Positions 43,499-53,016 are shown, counted from the first letter of the stretch. The stretch is DNA of 64,000 nucleotides from Candidatus Didemnitutus sp. (GCA_019634575.1 JAHCAY010000001.1:3100001-3164000); one strand, 5' to 3'. The notes: generated from the letters alone by a model not told the origin. Program-made: numbers and translations.

Positions 43499-44790
43499 CT
43501 CCCACCCGCGAGACTTTCGGCAACATCCCGTTGTCGTCGCAGCTGGCGTTCTACGCGCTCGCGGCGGCTTCGATGGCCGTGTTCGCGTGGGGTGTTTACC
43601 GTCGCTGGAAACTCTGGCGGCTCGGCACGTCCATCAACGCGCGCGACCTCATCACCGGCAGCCTCGCGGCCGTCTGGCAAAAGGTCCGCGGCGGCGCGAA
43701 GCGCGTGGCGATCGACGCAGGCGCGCAGCAACGCGTGCGCGGACACGGCCTCGGCACGGTGGCGCACGTGAGCCTGTATGTCGGATTCATGGCGCTGTTC
43801 GTCGGCACCGTGCTCCTCGAAACGGACAACGTTCTCTCGCACCTCTGGCACGGCCTGAAATTTCACCAAGGCGCCTACTACGTCGCCTACGAGTTCACGC
43901 TCGATGTGCTCGGCCTGCTATTCCTGCTCGGCACGCTGTTCTTCCTCGGGCGTCGCTTGGTCAAGCCGCCGGCGCTCGGCCACCGCGCGACGGACTGGTA
44001 TGTGCTGCTGGGCTTCCTCGCAATCGGCGTGACCGGCTACCTCGTCGAGGCGCTGCGCATTCTCTGGCAGCAGCCGACCGGTCTCGGCGCGCACTGCTCG
44101 CCCGTGGGTCTGTGGCTCGCGGGTTGGCTGCATCTCGGCGAGGCCGAGGCGCGGCATTCGCACTTCCTCGTGTGGTGGATCCACTCGTTCCTCGTGTTCG
44201 CCTTCATCGCGTCGATTCCGTTCACGCGGCTTTTCCATTTCATCGCGGGCCCGATGCACATCTTCCTCGCGAAAAACGTCCTCGGTGTCATGCCGCCGGT
44301 GACGATGGAGGAAGTCGAGGCGACAGGGCGCGTCGGCCCGGCCGACATCCGGCATTTTTCGCAACAACAACTCCTCAGCCTCGACGCCTGCATGGAGTGC
44401 GGCCGCTGCGAGGAAGTCTGCCCGGCCTTCGCCACCGCGAAGCCGCTCTCGCCCAAGCGCGTCGTGCAGGACCTCAAGGGCGCGATGGAGAAGACCGCCG
44501 CTGCGCTCGCCGCCGGCAAGGAGTCGGAGGTGCCCGCCTTGCACGAGGCGACGATCGCCGCGGAGACGCTCTGGAGCTGCACGGCGTGCAACGCCTGCGT
44601 CAACACCTGCCCGGTGCGCGTCGACCAGCTCACCTTCATCCTCACGCTACGCCGCCACCTCGTCGCCGAGGGCGGACTCAGTGGCACCGCCGCCACCGCG
44701 CTGCGCCGCATGCAGTCGAACGGCAACCCGTGGGGCCTGCCCGCCACCGAGCGCACCGCCTGGACCGACGCGCTGAAACCGAAATCATGA
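43495..44790 (+). CDS. Membrane subunit of an EMO-type ETF:quinone oxidoreductase
   Basis: 431 aa. The N-terminal half has five hydrophobic helices (about 15-255) with His residues in GLGTVAHVSLYVGFMAL and WWIHSFLVFAF suited to haem b ligation, as in NarI-like domains. The second half is a ferredoxin-like domain with two [4Fe-4S] motifs: CMECGRCEEVC (Cys299/302/305/309) and CTACNACVNTC (Cys362/365/368/372). With the next gene it reproduces the fused ETF:menaquinone oxidoreductase (EMO) architecture, here split in two. It should move electrons from reduced ETF into the quinone pool. GTG start overlapping etfA (GTGA); its end overlaps the next gene. Confidence 0.9.
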   Translation: MTPTRETFGNIPLSSQLAFYALAAASMAVFAWGVYRRWKLWRLGTSINARDLITGSLAAVWQKVRGGAKRVAIDAGAQQRVRGHGLGTVAHVSLYVGFMALFVGTVLLETDNVLSHLWHGLKFHQGAYYVAYEFTLDVLGLLFLLGTLFFLGRRLVKPPALGHRATDWYVLLGFLAIGVTGYLVEALRILWQQPTGLGAHCSPVGLWLAGWLHLGEAEARHSHFLVWWIHSFLVFAFIASIPFTRLFHFIAGPMHIFLAKNVLGVMPPVTMEEVEATGRVGPADIRHFSQQQLLSLDACMECGRCEEVCPAFATAKPLSPKRVVQDLKGAMEKTAAALAAGKESEVPALHEATIAAETLWSCTACNACVNTCPVRVDQLTFILTLRRHLVAEGGLSGTAATALRRMQSNGNPWGLPATERTAWTDALKPKS

Positions 44791-45638
44791 GCACGCCCGC
44801 CGAACTCACTGCGCCGACTGTGAAGGAGAATCCGTCCTTCGAAATCCTCTATTGGGTCGGCTGCGCCGCGTCCTACGACCGTCGCGCCCAGCGCGTTGCG
44901 CGTGCGATGGTGCGGCTGCTGCGGCACGCCGGCGTGAATTTCGCCATCCTCGGCAAAGAGGAAAAATGCACCGGCGACTCCGCCCGCCGCCTCGGCGACG
45001 AGTTCCTCTTCCAGGAACTGGCTACGGCGAACATTGAGACGCTGAACAAATACCACGTGAAACGCATCGTCGCGCACTGCCCGCACTGCGTGAACGCGTT
45101 ACTAAAAGACTACGCGCAATTCGGCGGCCACTACGAAGTCGTCCACCACACGCAGCTCCTCGCCGAGTTGATCCGCGCCGGAAAACTGCCTGCCGTCGCC
45201 GCGGCCGACGTCAACTCGGGCAACGCTGGCGCGGGCGACGTGACTTACCACGACCCCTGCTACCTCGCCCGCGTGAACGGCATCCACGAGGCGCCGCGCG
45301 AAGTGCTCGCCACCGCGATCGGCGGACGCTCGCTCTGCGAAATGAAGCGCAACCGCGCCAACACGTCCTGTTGCGGCGCGGGCGGCGGGCGCATGTGGAT
45401 GGAGGAGGATCCGAAACAGCGCGTCTCCACCCAGCGCGCCGGCGAAGCGCTCGCGACCGGCGCCAAGACGGTCGCGACCGGTTGTCCGTTTTGCCTGACG
45501 ATGATGTCCGACGGCGTCGCCGCGAACGGCGCCGAAGCGCGCGTCCTCGACATTGCCGAGTTGCTCGTGGAGCGCCTCGGCCTCAACCCGCCTGCCGCAC
45601 CAGCGCCGAGCGCGCCCGCGACTCCCGCAAGCTCTTAA
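44787..45638 (+). CDS. CCG-domain (HdrD-like) Fe-S oxidoreductase, EMO partner subunit
   Basis: 283 aa soluble or peripheral subunit with two CCG-type cysteine domains. The first domain has WVGCAAS, KCTGDSARR and HCPHCVN (its central CC pair is reduced to a single Cys). The second has HDPCYLARVNG, SCCGAGGGRMW and TGCPFCLTM (complete). These bind noncubane [4Fe-4S] clusters in heterodisulfide-reductase-like enzymes. It forms the C-terminal half of the EMO fusion seen in other bacteria. The start overlaps the membrane subunit gene (ATGA). The Ala/Pro tail (APAPSAPATPASS) is unstructured. Electrons are expected to pass ETF, this subunit, then the membrane subunit and quinone. Confidence 0.9.
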   Translation: MSTPAELTAPTVKENPSFEILYWVGCAASYDRRAQRVARAMVRLLRHAGVNFAILGKEEKCTGDSARRLGDEFLFQELATANIETLNKYHVKRIVAHCPHCVNALLKDYAQFGGHYEVVHHTQLLAELIRAGKLPAVAAADVNSGNAGAGDVTYHDPCYLARVNGIHEAPREVLATAIGGRSLCEMKRNRANTSCCGAGGGRMWMEEDPKQRVSTQRAGEALATGAKTVATGCPFCLTMMSDGVAANGAEARVLDIAELLVERLGLNPPAAPAPSAPATPASS

Positions 45639-45650
45639 CCCCCCAGTCCC

Positions 45651-47447
45651 ATGGCCGAAAAAGAACTCCCTGCGCACCTCATCGGTGGCAACTTCCTCTT
45701 CAGCGACACCAAGCCCGAACTCGTCTTCACGCCCGAAGACCTCGGCGGCGACGAACGCGAGATGGCCGCGACCGCCGAGAAGTTCATGGACAAGGACGTC
45801 CTCCCGCACCTCGAAGCGCTCGAGCACCGCGAGGAGGGGCTCGCCCGCAAAGTTTTCAGCCAAGCCTGCGAACTCGGCTTGCTCGGCCTCGAAGTCCCCG
45901 AGCAATACGGCGGCCTCGGTGTCGGCAAGGTCGCGGCCGTCGGAGTCGCCGAGCAGCTCAGCCGCCTTGCCGGCTTCGGCATCACCTGTGGTGCGCACAG
46001 CGGCATCGGCACCGGCCCGATCACGTTTTTCGGCAACGAGGCGCAGAAGGCGAAATACCTCCCGAAGCTCGCGAGCGGCGAGTGGATGGCGGCGTATTGC
46101 CTGAGCGAAGCCGGCTCCGGTTCCGATGCGCTCGGCATGAAGACCAAGGCCGTGCTCTCGCCCGACAAGACGCACTACATCCTCAACGGCGCGAAAATGT
46201 GGATCACCAACGCCGCGTGGGCCGATGTGTTCGTGATCTTTGCCAAGGTCGACGGCGAACACGTCACCGCGTTCATCGTCGAGAAGACCTTTCCCGGCGT
46301 CTCGACTGGTCGCGAGGAACACAAGCTCGGCCTCAAGACCTCGTCGACGCGCCGCGTCATCCTCGAAGACACGCCGGTGCCGGTGGAAAACGTCCTCGGC
46401 GAAGTCGGCAAGGGCGCCTACATCGCGTTCAACATTCTCAACCTCGGCCGCTTCAGCCTCGGTGCCGGCACGATGGGCGGCGCGAAGGACATGCTGCGCA
46501 CCGCCGTGAAATACGCCGGCGAGCGCCAGCAGTTCGGCAAGCCGCTCGTCACGTTCGGCCTGATTCAGCACAAGCTCGGCGAGATGGCCGCGCGCATCTA
46601 CGCCATCGAGTCCGCGCTCTACCGCACCGCGAAGCAGATGGACGACGTCAAGGCCACCGGCGAACTCGTGACCACGATCAAGCCCGGTTACTTCCGCGCC
46701 ATCGAGGAGTTCGCGCTCGAGTGCTCGGCGGTGAAAGTCGCCGGCTCCGAGATCCTCACCTTCGTCGCCGACGAGGCGCTACAGATCCACGGCGGCTACG
46801 GTTTCACCGAGGAATACTCGCCCGCGCGCGCCACGCGCGACGCGCGCATCAACCGCATTTTCGAGGGCACAAACGAGATCAACCGTCTCTTCATCCCGAC
46901 CAACCTTCTGCGCCGCGCGGCCAAAGGTAAGCTCGCGCTCATGGCCGCCGCGATGTCCGCCTTTGCCGAGGCGCAGAAGGAGCCGCCGTCGGAAAAATCC
47001 GGCGACGACCTCGCGACCGCGCAATTCCTCCTCGGTCGCGCGAAGAAGGCCGTGTTGCTGCTCTTCGGCGGCGCGCACCAGAAATTCGGCGACAAGATCA
47101 TTCACGAACAGGAAGTCCTCGCCGTGTTGAGCGACATCTGTATCGACCTCTTCCTCGGCGAAAGCGCCGTGCTTCGCGCGCTCAAGGCCCGCGCTAAGGG
47201 CGGCGCCGCGGCGGCCGTGCACGCCGACCTCGCGCTGATCTGGATCAACGATTCCGTCGCGCGCATGGAAAACCGTGCCCGCGATGCCATCGCGCACATG
47301 GCCAGCGGCGACGAACTGAAGCTCCAGCTCGGCCTCGCGCGCAAGATGCTGCGTTGGACGCCGCTCGACACCGTCGCCATGCGCCGCCGCATCGCCGCGC
47401 GCCTGCACACCGTCGGCAACTACCCGGCGCTGATCGCGGCGAAATGA
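45651..47447 (+). CDS. Acyl-CoA dehydrogenase (long-chain, VLCAD/ACAD9-like)
   Basis: 598 aa FAD enzyme for the first beta-oxidation step, passing electrons to ETF. The standard ACAD core (about 30-425) shows AYCLSEAGSGSDA, GAKMWITNAAWAD, the arginine-rich GERQQFGKPL, and QIHGGYGFTEEYSPARATRDARINRIFEGTNEI, split here by residue class: the Glu of FEGTNE is the catalytic-base position. About 170 extra residues at the C-terminus form a second helical domain, as in the very-long-chain/ACAD9 group that is often membrane-associated. It starts 12 bp after the EMO gene and is the last gene before a hairpin repeat. Confidence 0.95.
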   Translation: MAEKELPAHLIGGNFLFSDTKPELVFTPEDLGGDEREMAATAEKFMDKDVLPHLEALEHREEGLARKVFSQACELGLLGLEVPEQYGGLGVGKVAAVGVAEQLSRLAGFGITCGAHSGIGTGPITFFGNEAQKAKYLPKLASGEWMAAYCLSEAGSGSDALGMKTKAVLSPDKTHYILNGAKMWITNAAWADVFVIFAKVDGEHVTAFIVEKTFPGVSTGREEHKLGLKTSSTRRVILEDTPVPVENVLGEVGKGAYIAFNILNLGRFSLGAGTMGGAKDMLRTAVKYAGERQQFGKPLVTFGLIQHKLGEMAARIYAIESALYRTAKQMDDVKATGELVTTIKPGYFRAIEEFALECSAVKVAGSEILTFVADEALQIHGGYGFTEEYSPARATRDARINRIFEGTNEINRLFIPTNLLRRAAKGKLALMAAAMSAFAEAQKEPPSEKSGDDLATAQFLLGRAKKAVLLLFGGAHQKFGDKIIHEQEVLAVLSDICIDLFLGESAVLRALKARAKGGAAAAVHADLALIWINDSVARMENRARDAIAHMASGDELKLQLGLARKMLRWTPLDTVAMRRRIAARLHTVGNYPALIAAK

Positions 47448-47473
47448 ACCGGGCGTCGAACAGCCGTTCCGTT

Positions 47474-47543
47474 GTAGGGGCGCAGTCTTGCTGCGCCCGT
47501 TGGAATAGCGCATCGCTTGGGCGCAGCAAGACTGCGCCCCTAC
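47474..47543. repeat. Inverted pair of GTAGG-hairpin repeats between acyl-CoA dehydrogenase and etfB
   Basis: Two 25-base arms (47474-47498 and 47519-47543) are perfect reverse complements around 20 bases. Each arm itself begins GTAGG and folds into a hairpin, GGGCGCAG/CTGCGCCC, around TCTTG. It separates etfB from the rest of its operon and could act as a processing or attenuation hairpin. Confidence 0.85.
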
Positions 47544-47556
47544 ACTGTTTTTCAGC

Positions 47557-48306
47557 ATGAAAATCCTCGTCCCTCTCAAACGCGTCCCTGATCCCGACAC
47601 GAAGATCCGCGTGCTCGCCGACGGATCCGGCATCGACACCGACGGCGTGAAGTTCGCCGTGAATCCGTTCGATGCCATCGCCATCGAGGAAGCGCTCCGT
47701 GTGAAGGAAAAAGGCGCTGCGACTGAAGTCGTCGTCGTCACGATCGGTGGCGATGAGTGCGCGGAACAGCTGCGCAGCGGCCTCGCGATGGGCGCGGACC
47801 GCGCGATTCTCGTGAAGCACGCCACGCCGCTCGACTCGCTCGCCGTCGCAAAGGTGCTGGCCGCAGTTTATAAGAAGGAGGCGCCCGGCCTCGTCTTGAT
47901 GGGCAAACAGGCGATCGACGACGACTCGAGCCAGACCGGTCAGATGCTCGCCGCGCTGCTCGGCGTCGGACAGGTGACGTTCATGTCGAAGCTGGAATTC
48001 TCCGGTGCCACCGCTCGCTGCACCCGCGAGACCGATGCCGGCATCGAGACGCTCAGCGTCGCGCTGCCTGCCGTGCTCACGGCCGATCTGCGCCTGAACG
48101 AGCCCCGCTACGTTTCGCTCCCCGGCATCATGAAGGCGAAGAAGAAGCCGCTCGAGGAAACGGCCTTCGACGCGCTCGGCGTCACCGCCGCGAGCCGCAC
48201 GAAGGTCTTGAAACTTGAGAAACCCGCCGGCCGCAAAGCCGGCGTGAAAGTGAAGACCGTGGACGAGCTCATCGCGAAACTCCGCGACGAGGCGAAGGTG
48301 CTGTAA
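47557..48306 (+). CDS. etfB: Electron-transfer flavoprotein beta subunit
   Basis: 249 aa AMP-binding subunit of ETF. The N-terminus KILVPLKRVPDPDTKIRV and NPFDAIAIEEALR, GADRAILV, GKQAIDDDSSQTGQMLAALLG and ADLRLNEPRYVSLPGIMKAKKKP are the ETF-beta signature positions. The last is the loop that recognises acyl-CoA dehydrogenases. It lies 109 bp after the acyl-CoA dehydrogenase gene, behind the inverted repeat, and about 4 kb from etfA. etfB and etfA are normally adjacent. It ends in an intergenic repeat facing the convergent gcdH-like gene. Confidence 0.95.
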   Translation: MKILVPLKRVPDPDTKIRVLADGSGIDTDGVKFAVNPFDAIAIEEALRVKEKGAATEVVVVTIGGDECAEQLRSGLAMGADRAILVKHATPLDSLAVAKVLAAVYKKEAPGLVLMGKQAIDDDSSQTGQMLAALLGVGQVTFMSKLEFSGATARCTRETDAGIETLSVALPAVLTADLRLNEPRYVSLPGIMKAKKKPLEETAFDALGVTAASRTKVLKLEKPAGRKAGVKVKTVDELIAKLRDEAKVL

Positions 48307-48320
48307 TTTCTGTTGGTTCC

Positions 48321-48393
48321 GGTAGGGGCGCTTGTCCTCAAGCGCCCATCACACGCGGCAAATGGCATGCCCGAGGGGGCAACGGCCCCTACC
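48321..48393. repeat. GTAGG-hairpin repeat pair after etfB
   Basis: Starts GGTAGGGGC and ends GCCCCTACC (48385-48393), nine-base inverted ends. The left unit folds as GGGCGCTTG/CAAGCGCCC around TCCT (48326-48347). The inner right unit differs, so the element looks like two related repeats head to head. It lies between convergent etfB and gcdH-like genes. Confidence 0.75.
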
Positions 48394-48441
48394 ATCGCAC
48401 GCGACTACGACGGACGAGGGACGCGCTTTCGCAGCACGGCT

Positions 48442-49635
<1,194 letters not shown>

Positions 49636-50008
49636 GGGGAGGCCGCTAAACTATGACGCGTAGTGCGGCGCGCAATGCAACTTCCGCAAACTAGCCGAAG
49701 GTCGGGGAATTGTCTGCGATCAGGTTCTCACGTGGCGCACCCGGCGAAGCTGTTGGCCGTGGCAGCGCGGGTGAGCGCCTCCGTCTTCAGTCGCGCGATG
49801 GTCGCGGCATGCGCCTCGTCGCCGTGGGGACATCGGCGGTCGCCGGATGCACTCGGCCACGAAGTGGATCGATGACTGGCAGGCTAACCGAAAATCGGGT
49901 TCCACCGTCGGCCGGGTGCTTGCACGCGCGCGTTGCGCTCCGGAGCGCGACCAAGGTCGCGGCCTACCGCTGCGGCAACGGGCGTTTTCGGGAAGACTCT
50001 ACTCACAC
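49636..50008. other. 373 bp gap with one degraded hairpin repeat
   Basis: No convincing gene. At 49935-49968 it carries palindrome GCGCTCCGGAGCGC followed by GCGACC-AA-GGTCGC and GGCCTAC, a reverse-oriented member of the GTAGG-hairpin family. The remainder is GC-rich with no feature I can support, apart from being upstream of gcdH. Confidence 0.55.
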
Positions 50009-50407
50009 TCAGCGCGTGGCGCGGTAGGCGTCGATCACGGGGTAATCGGCTGCGGCGAGGTCGTAGGTGGCGAGGTCGTCGAGTTTGGCCCAAGCCAGGG
50101 CGACGTGTTCGTGCGGGTGCGGTGCGGGCGAGCCGGACGCGAGGCGGCAGACGAAAGGGATCATCTCGATCACGACGCGGCCGTAGTCGTGCGTGAAGCG
50201 CGGCAGCGCGCGGGCGATCGCGATTTCGCAGCCGAGCTCCTCGCGGATTTCGCGCACGATCGCGGTGGCGGGATCTTCGCCGGGCTCGACTTTCCCGCCG
50301 GCGAATTCCCATTTCAGCGCGAGCAGTTTTCCCGGCGGACGCTGCGCGAGGAGGACGAGGCCGTCTTTTTCGATGACCGCGCAAACGACTGGAACAGGCT
50401 GGTTCAC
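50009..50407 (-). CDS. mutT: NUDIX hydrolase, MutT-like
   Basis: 132 aa from a GTG at 50407, which gives a standard MutT length (E. coli MutT is 129 aa); the open frame upstream is Arg/Asp-rich shadow. The Nudix box is complete: G-x5-E-x7-REIREELG with GKVEPGEDPATAIVREIREE. Preceding strands VCAVIEKDGLVLLAQRPPGKLLALKWEFAGG are those of 8-oxo-dGTP pyrophosphohydrolases. The likely role is sanitising oxidised nucleotides, though other NUDIX substrates are possible. It stands alone. Confidence 0.85.
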   Translation of the reverse strand: MNQPVPVVCAVIEKDGLVLLAQRPPGKLLALKWEFAGGKVEPGEDPATAIVREIREELGCEIAIARALPRFTHDYGRVVIEMIPFVCRLASGSPAPHPHEHVALAWAKLDDLATYDLAAADYPVIDAYRATR

Positions 50408-50476
50408 GCGAGGTTTTGAACCGGTCCCGAGCGCGTGCTGCAACTTTTCTCGGTAGTGCCGTGTTCTTGGATCACC

Positions 50477-50776
50477 ATGAAAACTTTCCTCAAAGTCCTC
50501 CTCGCCGCGGTCCTTCTCATCGTGGCGATCAAGTTGAGCCCGATCCTCTTCGTCGCCGCGCTGGCCGGCCTGATTGCCGCGGCCGTGTTGGGCGCGGTCG
50601 GCATTTCCCTCCTCGCGGCGCTGGTCGCGGTGGTCATCGCCTTCGCCGTCGCGCTGTCGCCGATCTGGATTCCGGTCCTGTGCGTGATCGGTCTCGTCAG
50701 CCTCTTCCGCCGCAACGGCAACACGACTCCGACGCCGCCGCCCGCGGCGAATGTCCCGCCGCCAATTCCGGCCTGA
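50477..50776 (+). CDS. Small hydrophobic membrane protein
   Basis: 99 aa from ATG 50477. Almost entirely hydrophobic (about 1-80), with Ala/Val/Ile/Leu helices, predicted to make three or four short membrane segments. A hydrophilic Pro-rich tail (RRNGNTTPTPPPAANVPPPIPA, given in part: TTPTPPPAANVPPP) follows. It belongs to no family I recognise. It starts 69 bp from the divergent MutT gene. A strong terminator follows 29 bp after its end, so it is a real transcription unit. Confidence 0.65.
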   Translation: MKTFLKVLLAAVLLIVAIKLSPILFVAALAGLIAAAVLGAVGISLLAALVAVVIAFAVALSPIWIPVLCVIGLVSLFRRNGNTTPTPPPAANVPPPIPA

Positions 50777-50805
50777 TTTTTCAAGCAACAGGGGTAAAGC
50801 AACAG

Positions 50806-50840
50806 GCGGCGGCTCTTCGGAGCCGCCGCTTCTGTTTGTT
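50806..50840 (+). terminator. Terminator with UUCG tetraloop
   Basis: Perfect 10 bp stem GCGGCGGCTC/GAGCCGCCGC closed by TTCG, then TTCTGTTTGTT. It follows the small membrane protein gene. Confidence 0.88.
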
Positions 50841-50883
50841 CACGTTCCTTGATTCCGGCACCGCGGCCTGCCTGACTGCGCGC

Positions 50884-51588
50884 GTGTCGAAATCGAAAAC
50901 CAGCTCCGCGTCGCCGGTGTCGCGCATCAGTTTTGTCGGACGGAGCAGCGGTGCGGTCAAAAATCTCGGCGGTTTTCGCAAGCAGCACCACACGCTGCCG
51001 GACGCGGTGAACGCGGCGACGTCAGCGTTTCTCGCGAAGCTTTGCGCGAGCGAATTGGCGGACGAGGGCGAGGCGATGTTTCAGCGGGTGCGCGCGGCGC
51101 TTGGCTACAAACGCGCGGAGTTGGCGCTCGATGTAGCGAGTCCGCATGCGGTGCTGACGGCGAAGGATTTTGTTTTTGAGATCGCCTATGCGCTTGAGGA
51201 GCGCGCGCCGGCAGAATTTGTCGTCACGCGAACGCTGCATGACGTGAAGTCGCAGGAAATGCTGGAGCGGACGGAGCTGGACGAGCTGTTCGCGGATGCG
51301 TTCGACGGGATCGTGTTCGGACTCGGCAAGGGCGTGAGCGTCGAGGGAGTAATCGACGCGGTGGAGGAGTTGCCGGGCGGCGCGGCGTTGACCGTGACGT
51401 ATCCGTCGAATTGCGCGCACTGCGTGTTGCGCGTCGAGGGCGTCGCGGCGGAAGTAATCTGCGACGGCACGACGCTGGAGATGCGTTTCCCGAAGAACGG
51501 CTCGCCGCGCGAGCTGGCGCGGGAGTTTCTGACGGTGCGCGCGGCCTTTGCGCTGACGAAGAAACGTGCGCTGGCAGGACTGATTTGA
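50884..51588 (+). CDS. Conserved-looking protein of unknown function
   Basis: 234 aa from a GTG at 50884; the open frame further upstream runs through a terminator, so I reject that extension. The sequence has a compact alpha/beta feel, with a conserved-looking start (SRISFVGRSSGAVKNLGGFRK) and repeated TRTLHDVKSQEMLERTELDELF. Two nearby cysteines in YPSNCAHCVLRV (CAHC, possibly a metal site) and a C-terminal LAREFLTVRAAFALTKK are also seen. No membrane segment or signal peptide. I recognise no family. It is isolated, with convergent mdh downstream. Confidence 0.6.
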   Translation: MSKSKTSSASPVSRISFVGRSSGAVKNLGGFRKQHHTLPDAVNAATSAFLAKLCASELADEGEAMFQRVRAALGYKRAELALDVASPHAVLTAKDFVFEIAYALEERAPAEFVVTRTLHDVKSQEMLERTELDELFADAFDGIVFGLGKGVSVEGVIDAVEELPGGAALTVTYPSNCAHCVLRVEGVAAEVICDGTTLEMRFPKNGSPRELAREFLTVRAAFALTKKRALAGLI

Positions 51589-51606
51589 GTCCGCGCGATC
51601 GGAGGG

Positions 51607-51750
51607 GCCCGCGAATTGCGCGAATCGGCGCGAATTTCCGGGAATCGGCGGCGGAGTGTTGGTCGGGCTTGTAGGGGCTGGCGTTCGCGTGCCGAAATGG
51701 GCGCGGCGACGGGCTGAGCTCATTCGCGTCGATGCGCGAAATTCGCGGGC
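51607..51750. repeat. Inverted-repeat element (GCCCGCGAATT type), 144 bp
   Basis: Left arm 51607-51635 begins GCCCGCGAATT and ends CGCGAAT. The 29-base right arm 51722-51750 is its reverse complement with three mismatches (26 of 29 match). No coding frame inside; a GTAGGGGC stretch near 51671 sits between the arms. It lies between convergent genes and directly before the mdh terminator. Probably a non-autonomous intergenic repeat. Confidence 0.78.
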
Positions 51751-51760
51751 GACTGCTTGG

Positions 51761-51793
51761 AAAAAGAAAACGGCGCCCGTTGCGGGGCGCCGT
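51761..51793 (-). terminator. Terminator of mdh (minus strand)
   Basis: Perfect 9 bp stem ACGGCGCCC/GGGCGCCGT with a six-base loop. On the minus strand it is followed by TTTTCTTTTT. It lies 30 bp beyond the mdh stop. Confidence 0.9.
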
Positions 51794-51822
51794 GGGAGTA
51801 AGAGAAAGAGGAAAGATACCTC

Positions 51823-52806
51823 TTACTTGATCATCTCGGCCACGAAGGCGCGCTCTTCGACGAGTTCCTTGTTCGTCGCGGCGAGCTTGGACTTCGCGAA
51901 GTCGTCCATCGCGTAGCCGGTGATGACTTCGTAGCTGCCGGGGGTCGTCGTGCGGACGGGCATGCCGGCCCAGACTTCGGGGTCGAAGCCGTAGAGGCCG
52001 TTCGATTTCACGGCGATCGAGTGGATGGCGCCGGGCGTGACGAGCGAGCGGACGTGATCGACGAGGGCGTTGGCGGCGGAGGCGGCCGAGGAGGCGCCGC
52101 GGGCGGCGATGATGGCGGCGCCGCGTTTGCCGACGGTTTCGCAGAAGGGGCCTTGGAGCCAGGCGTCGTCGTTGATGACGGCGGCGGCGGGTTTGCCGGA
52201 GATCGTCGCGTGGGCGAAGGCCGGGAACATGGTCGGGCTGTGATTGCCGTAGATGAAGATGTCTTTGACCTCGGTGAGGTCGACGCCGGCTTTCTTGGCG
52301 AGCTGGGTCTGGGCGCGGTTCTGGTCGAGGCGCACCATGGCGGTGAAGCGGTCGGCCGGGAGGCGCTTGGCCTGCGAGGCGGCGATCATGCAGTTCGTGT
52401 TCGCCGGGTTGCCGACGACGGCGATGCGAGCATCGGCGGCGGCGACGGCGTCGATGATGCGGCCCTGTTCGATGAAGATCTTGCCGTTGTCCTTGAGGAG
52501 GTCGGCGCGTTCCATGCCGGGGCCGCGGGGTTTGGCGCCGACGAGGAGGCACCAGTTGGCGTCCTTGAAGCCGACGGAGGCGTCGGAGGTCTGCACGATG
52601 CCCTTGAGGAGCGGGAAGGCGCAGTCGTCGAGCTCCATGGCGACGCCTTCGAGGGCCTTGAGGGCTTTCTCAATGGGGGCTTCGATGAGTTGGAGGATGA
52701 CCGGCTGGTCGGGGCCGAACATCGCGCCCGAGGCGATGCGGAACAGGAGTGAGTAACCGATTTGGCCGGCGGCGCCGGTGACTGCGACACGAATAGGGGC
52801 TTTCAT
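51823..52806 (-). CDS. mdh: Malate dehydrogenase
   Basis: 327 aa NAD-dependent enzyme of the TCA cycle, oxidising malate to oxaloacetate. Rossmann loop GAAGQIG (11-17), then the long [26 protein letters not shown] segment (contains the NAD-ribose-binding region), substrate arginines near [11 protein letters not shown] and in MVRLDQNR, and catalytic His in [12 protein letters not shown]. The length and the SLLFRIASG start match the cytosolic-type bacterial MDH rather than the LDH-like one. Preceded by about 250 bp to the DAHP synthase gene; terminated by a strong hairpin. Confidence 0.96.
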   Translation of the reverse strand: MKAPIRVAVTGAAGQIGYSLLFRIASGAMFGPDQPVILQLIEAPIEKALKALEGVAMELDDCAFPLLKGIVQTSDASVGFKDANWCLLVGAKPRGPGMERADLLKDNGKIFIEQGRIIDAVAAADARIAVVGNPANTNCMIAASQAKRLPADRFTAMVRLDQNRAQTQLAKKAGVDLTEVKDIFIYGNHSPTMFPAFAHATISGKPAAAVINDDAWLQGPFCETVGKRGAAIIAARGASSAASAANALVDHVRSLVTPGAIHSIAVKSNGLYGFDPEVWAGMPVRTTTPGSYEVITGYAMDDFAKSKLAATNKELVEERAFVAEMIK

Positions 52807-53016
52807 AGAGAGGGCGGGCAGTTAACCACGAATCGCGCGAAAAACACGCGCGAAGTTTATCGGCGCGGCGAGTTTAGCCGTCATGGGGCGCTGGCCAACG
52901 GAACTACTTTGTGCGGGCGAAAGTGCGTCAAGGTCGCGGGCGGCGGCGTGCGAGTGGGCGTCGCTGCGTCGATCGGTGGGGCAGAGCGGCGTTGCGGGCG
53001 GGCGCGCAGCTCTGGC

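Noticed and set aside
49710..50027. Plus-strand open frame in the gcdH-mutT gap
   Set aside because: Arg/Gly-rich, no start context, runs through a hairpin repeat and into the NUDIX gene's 3' end.
50408..50788. N-terminal extension of the NUDIX gene
   Set aside because: Asp/Arg/His-rich antisense of the small membrane protein gene; MutT length is met from the GTG at 50407.
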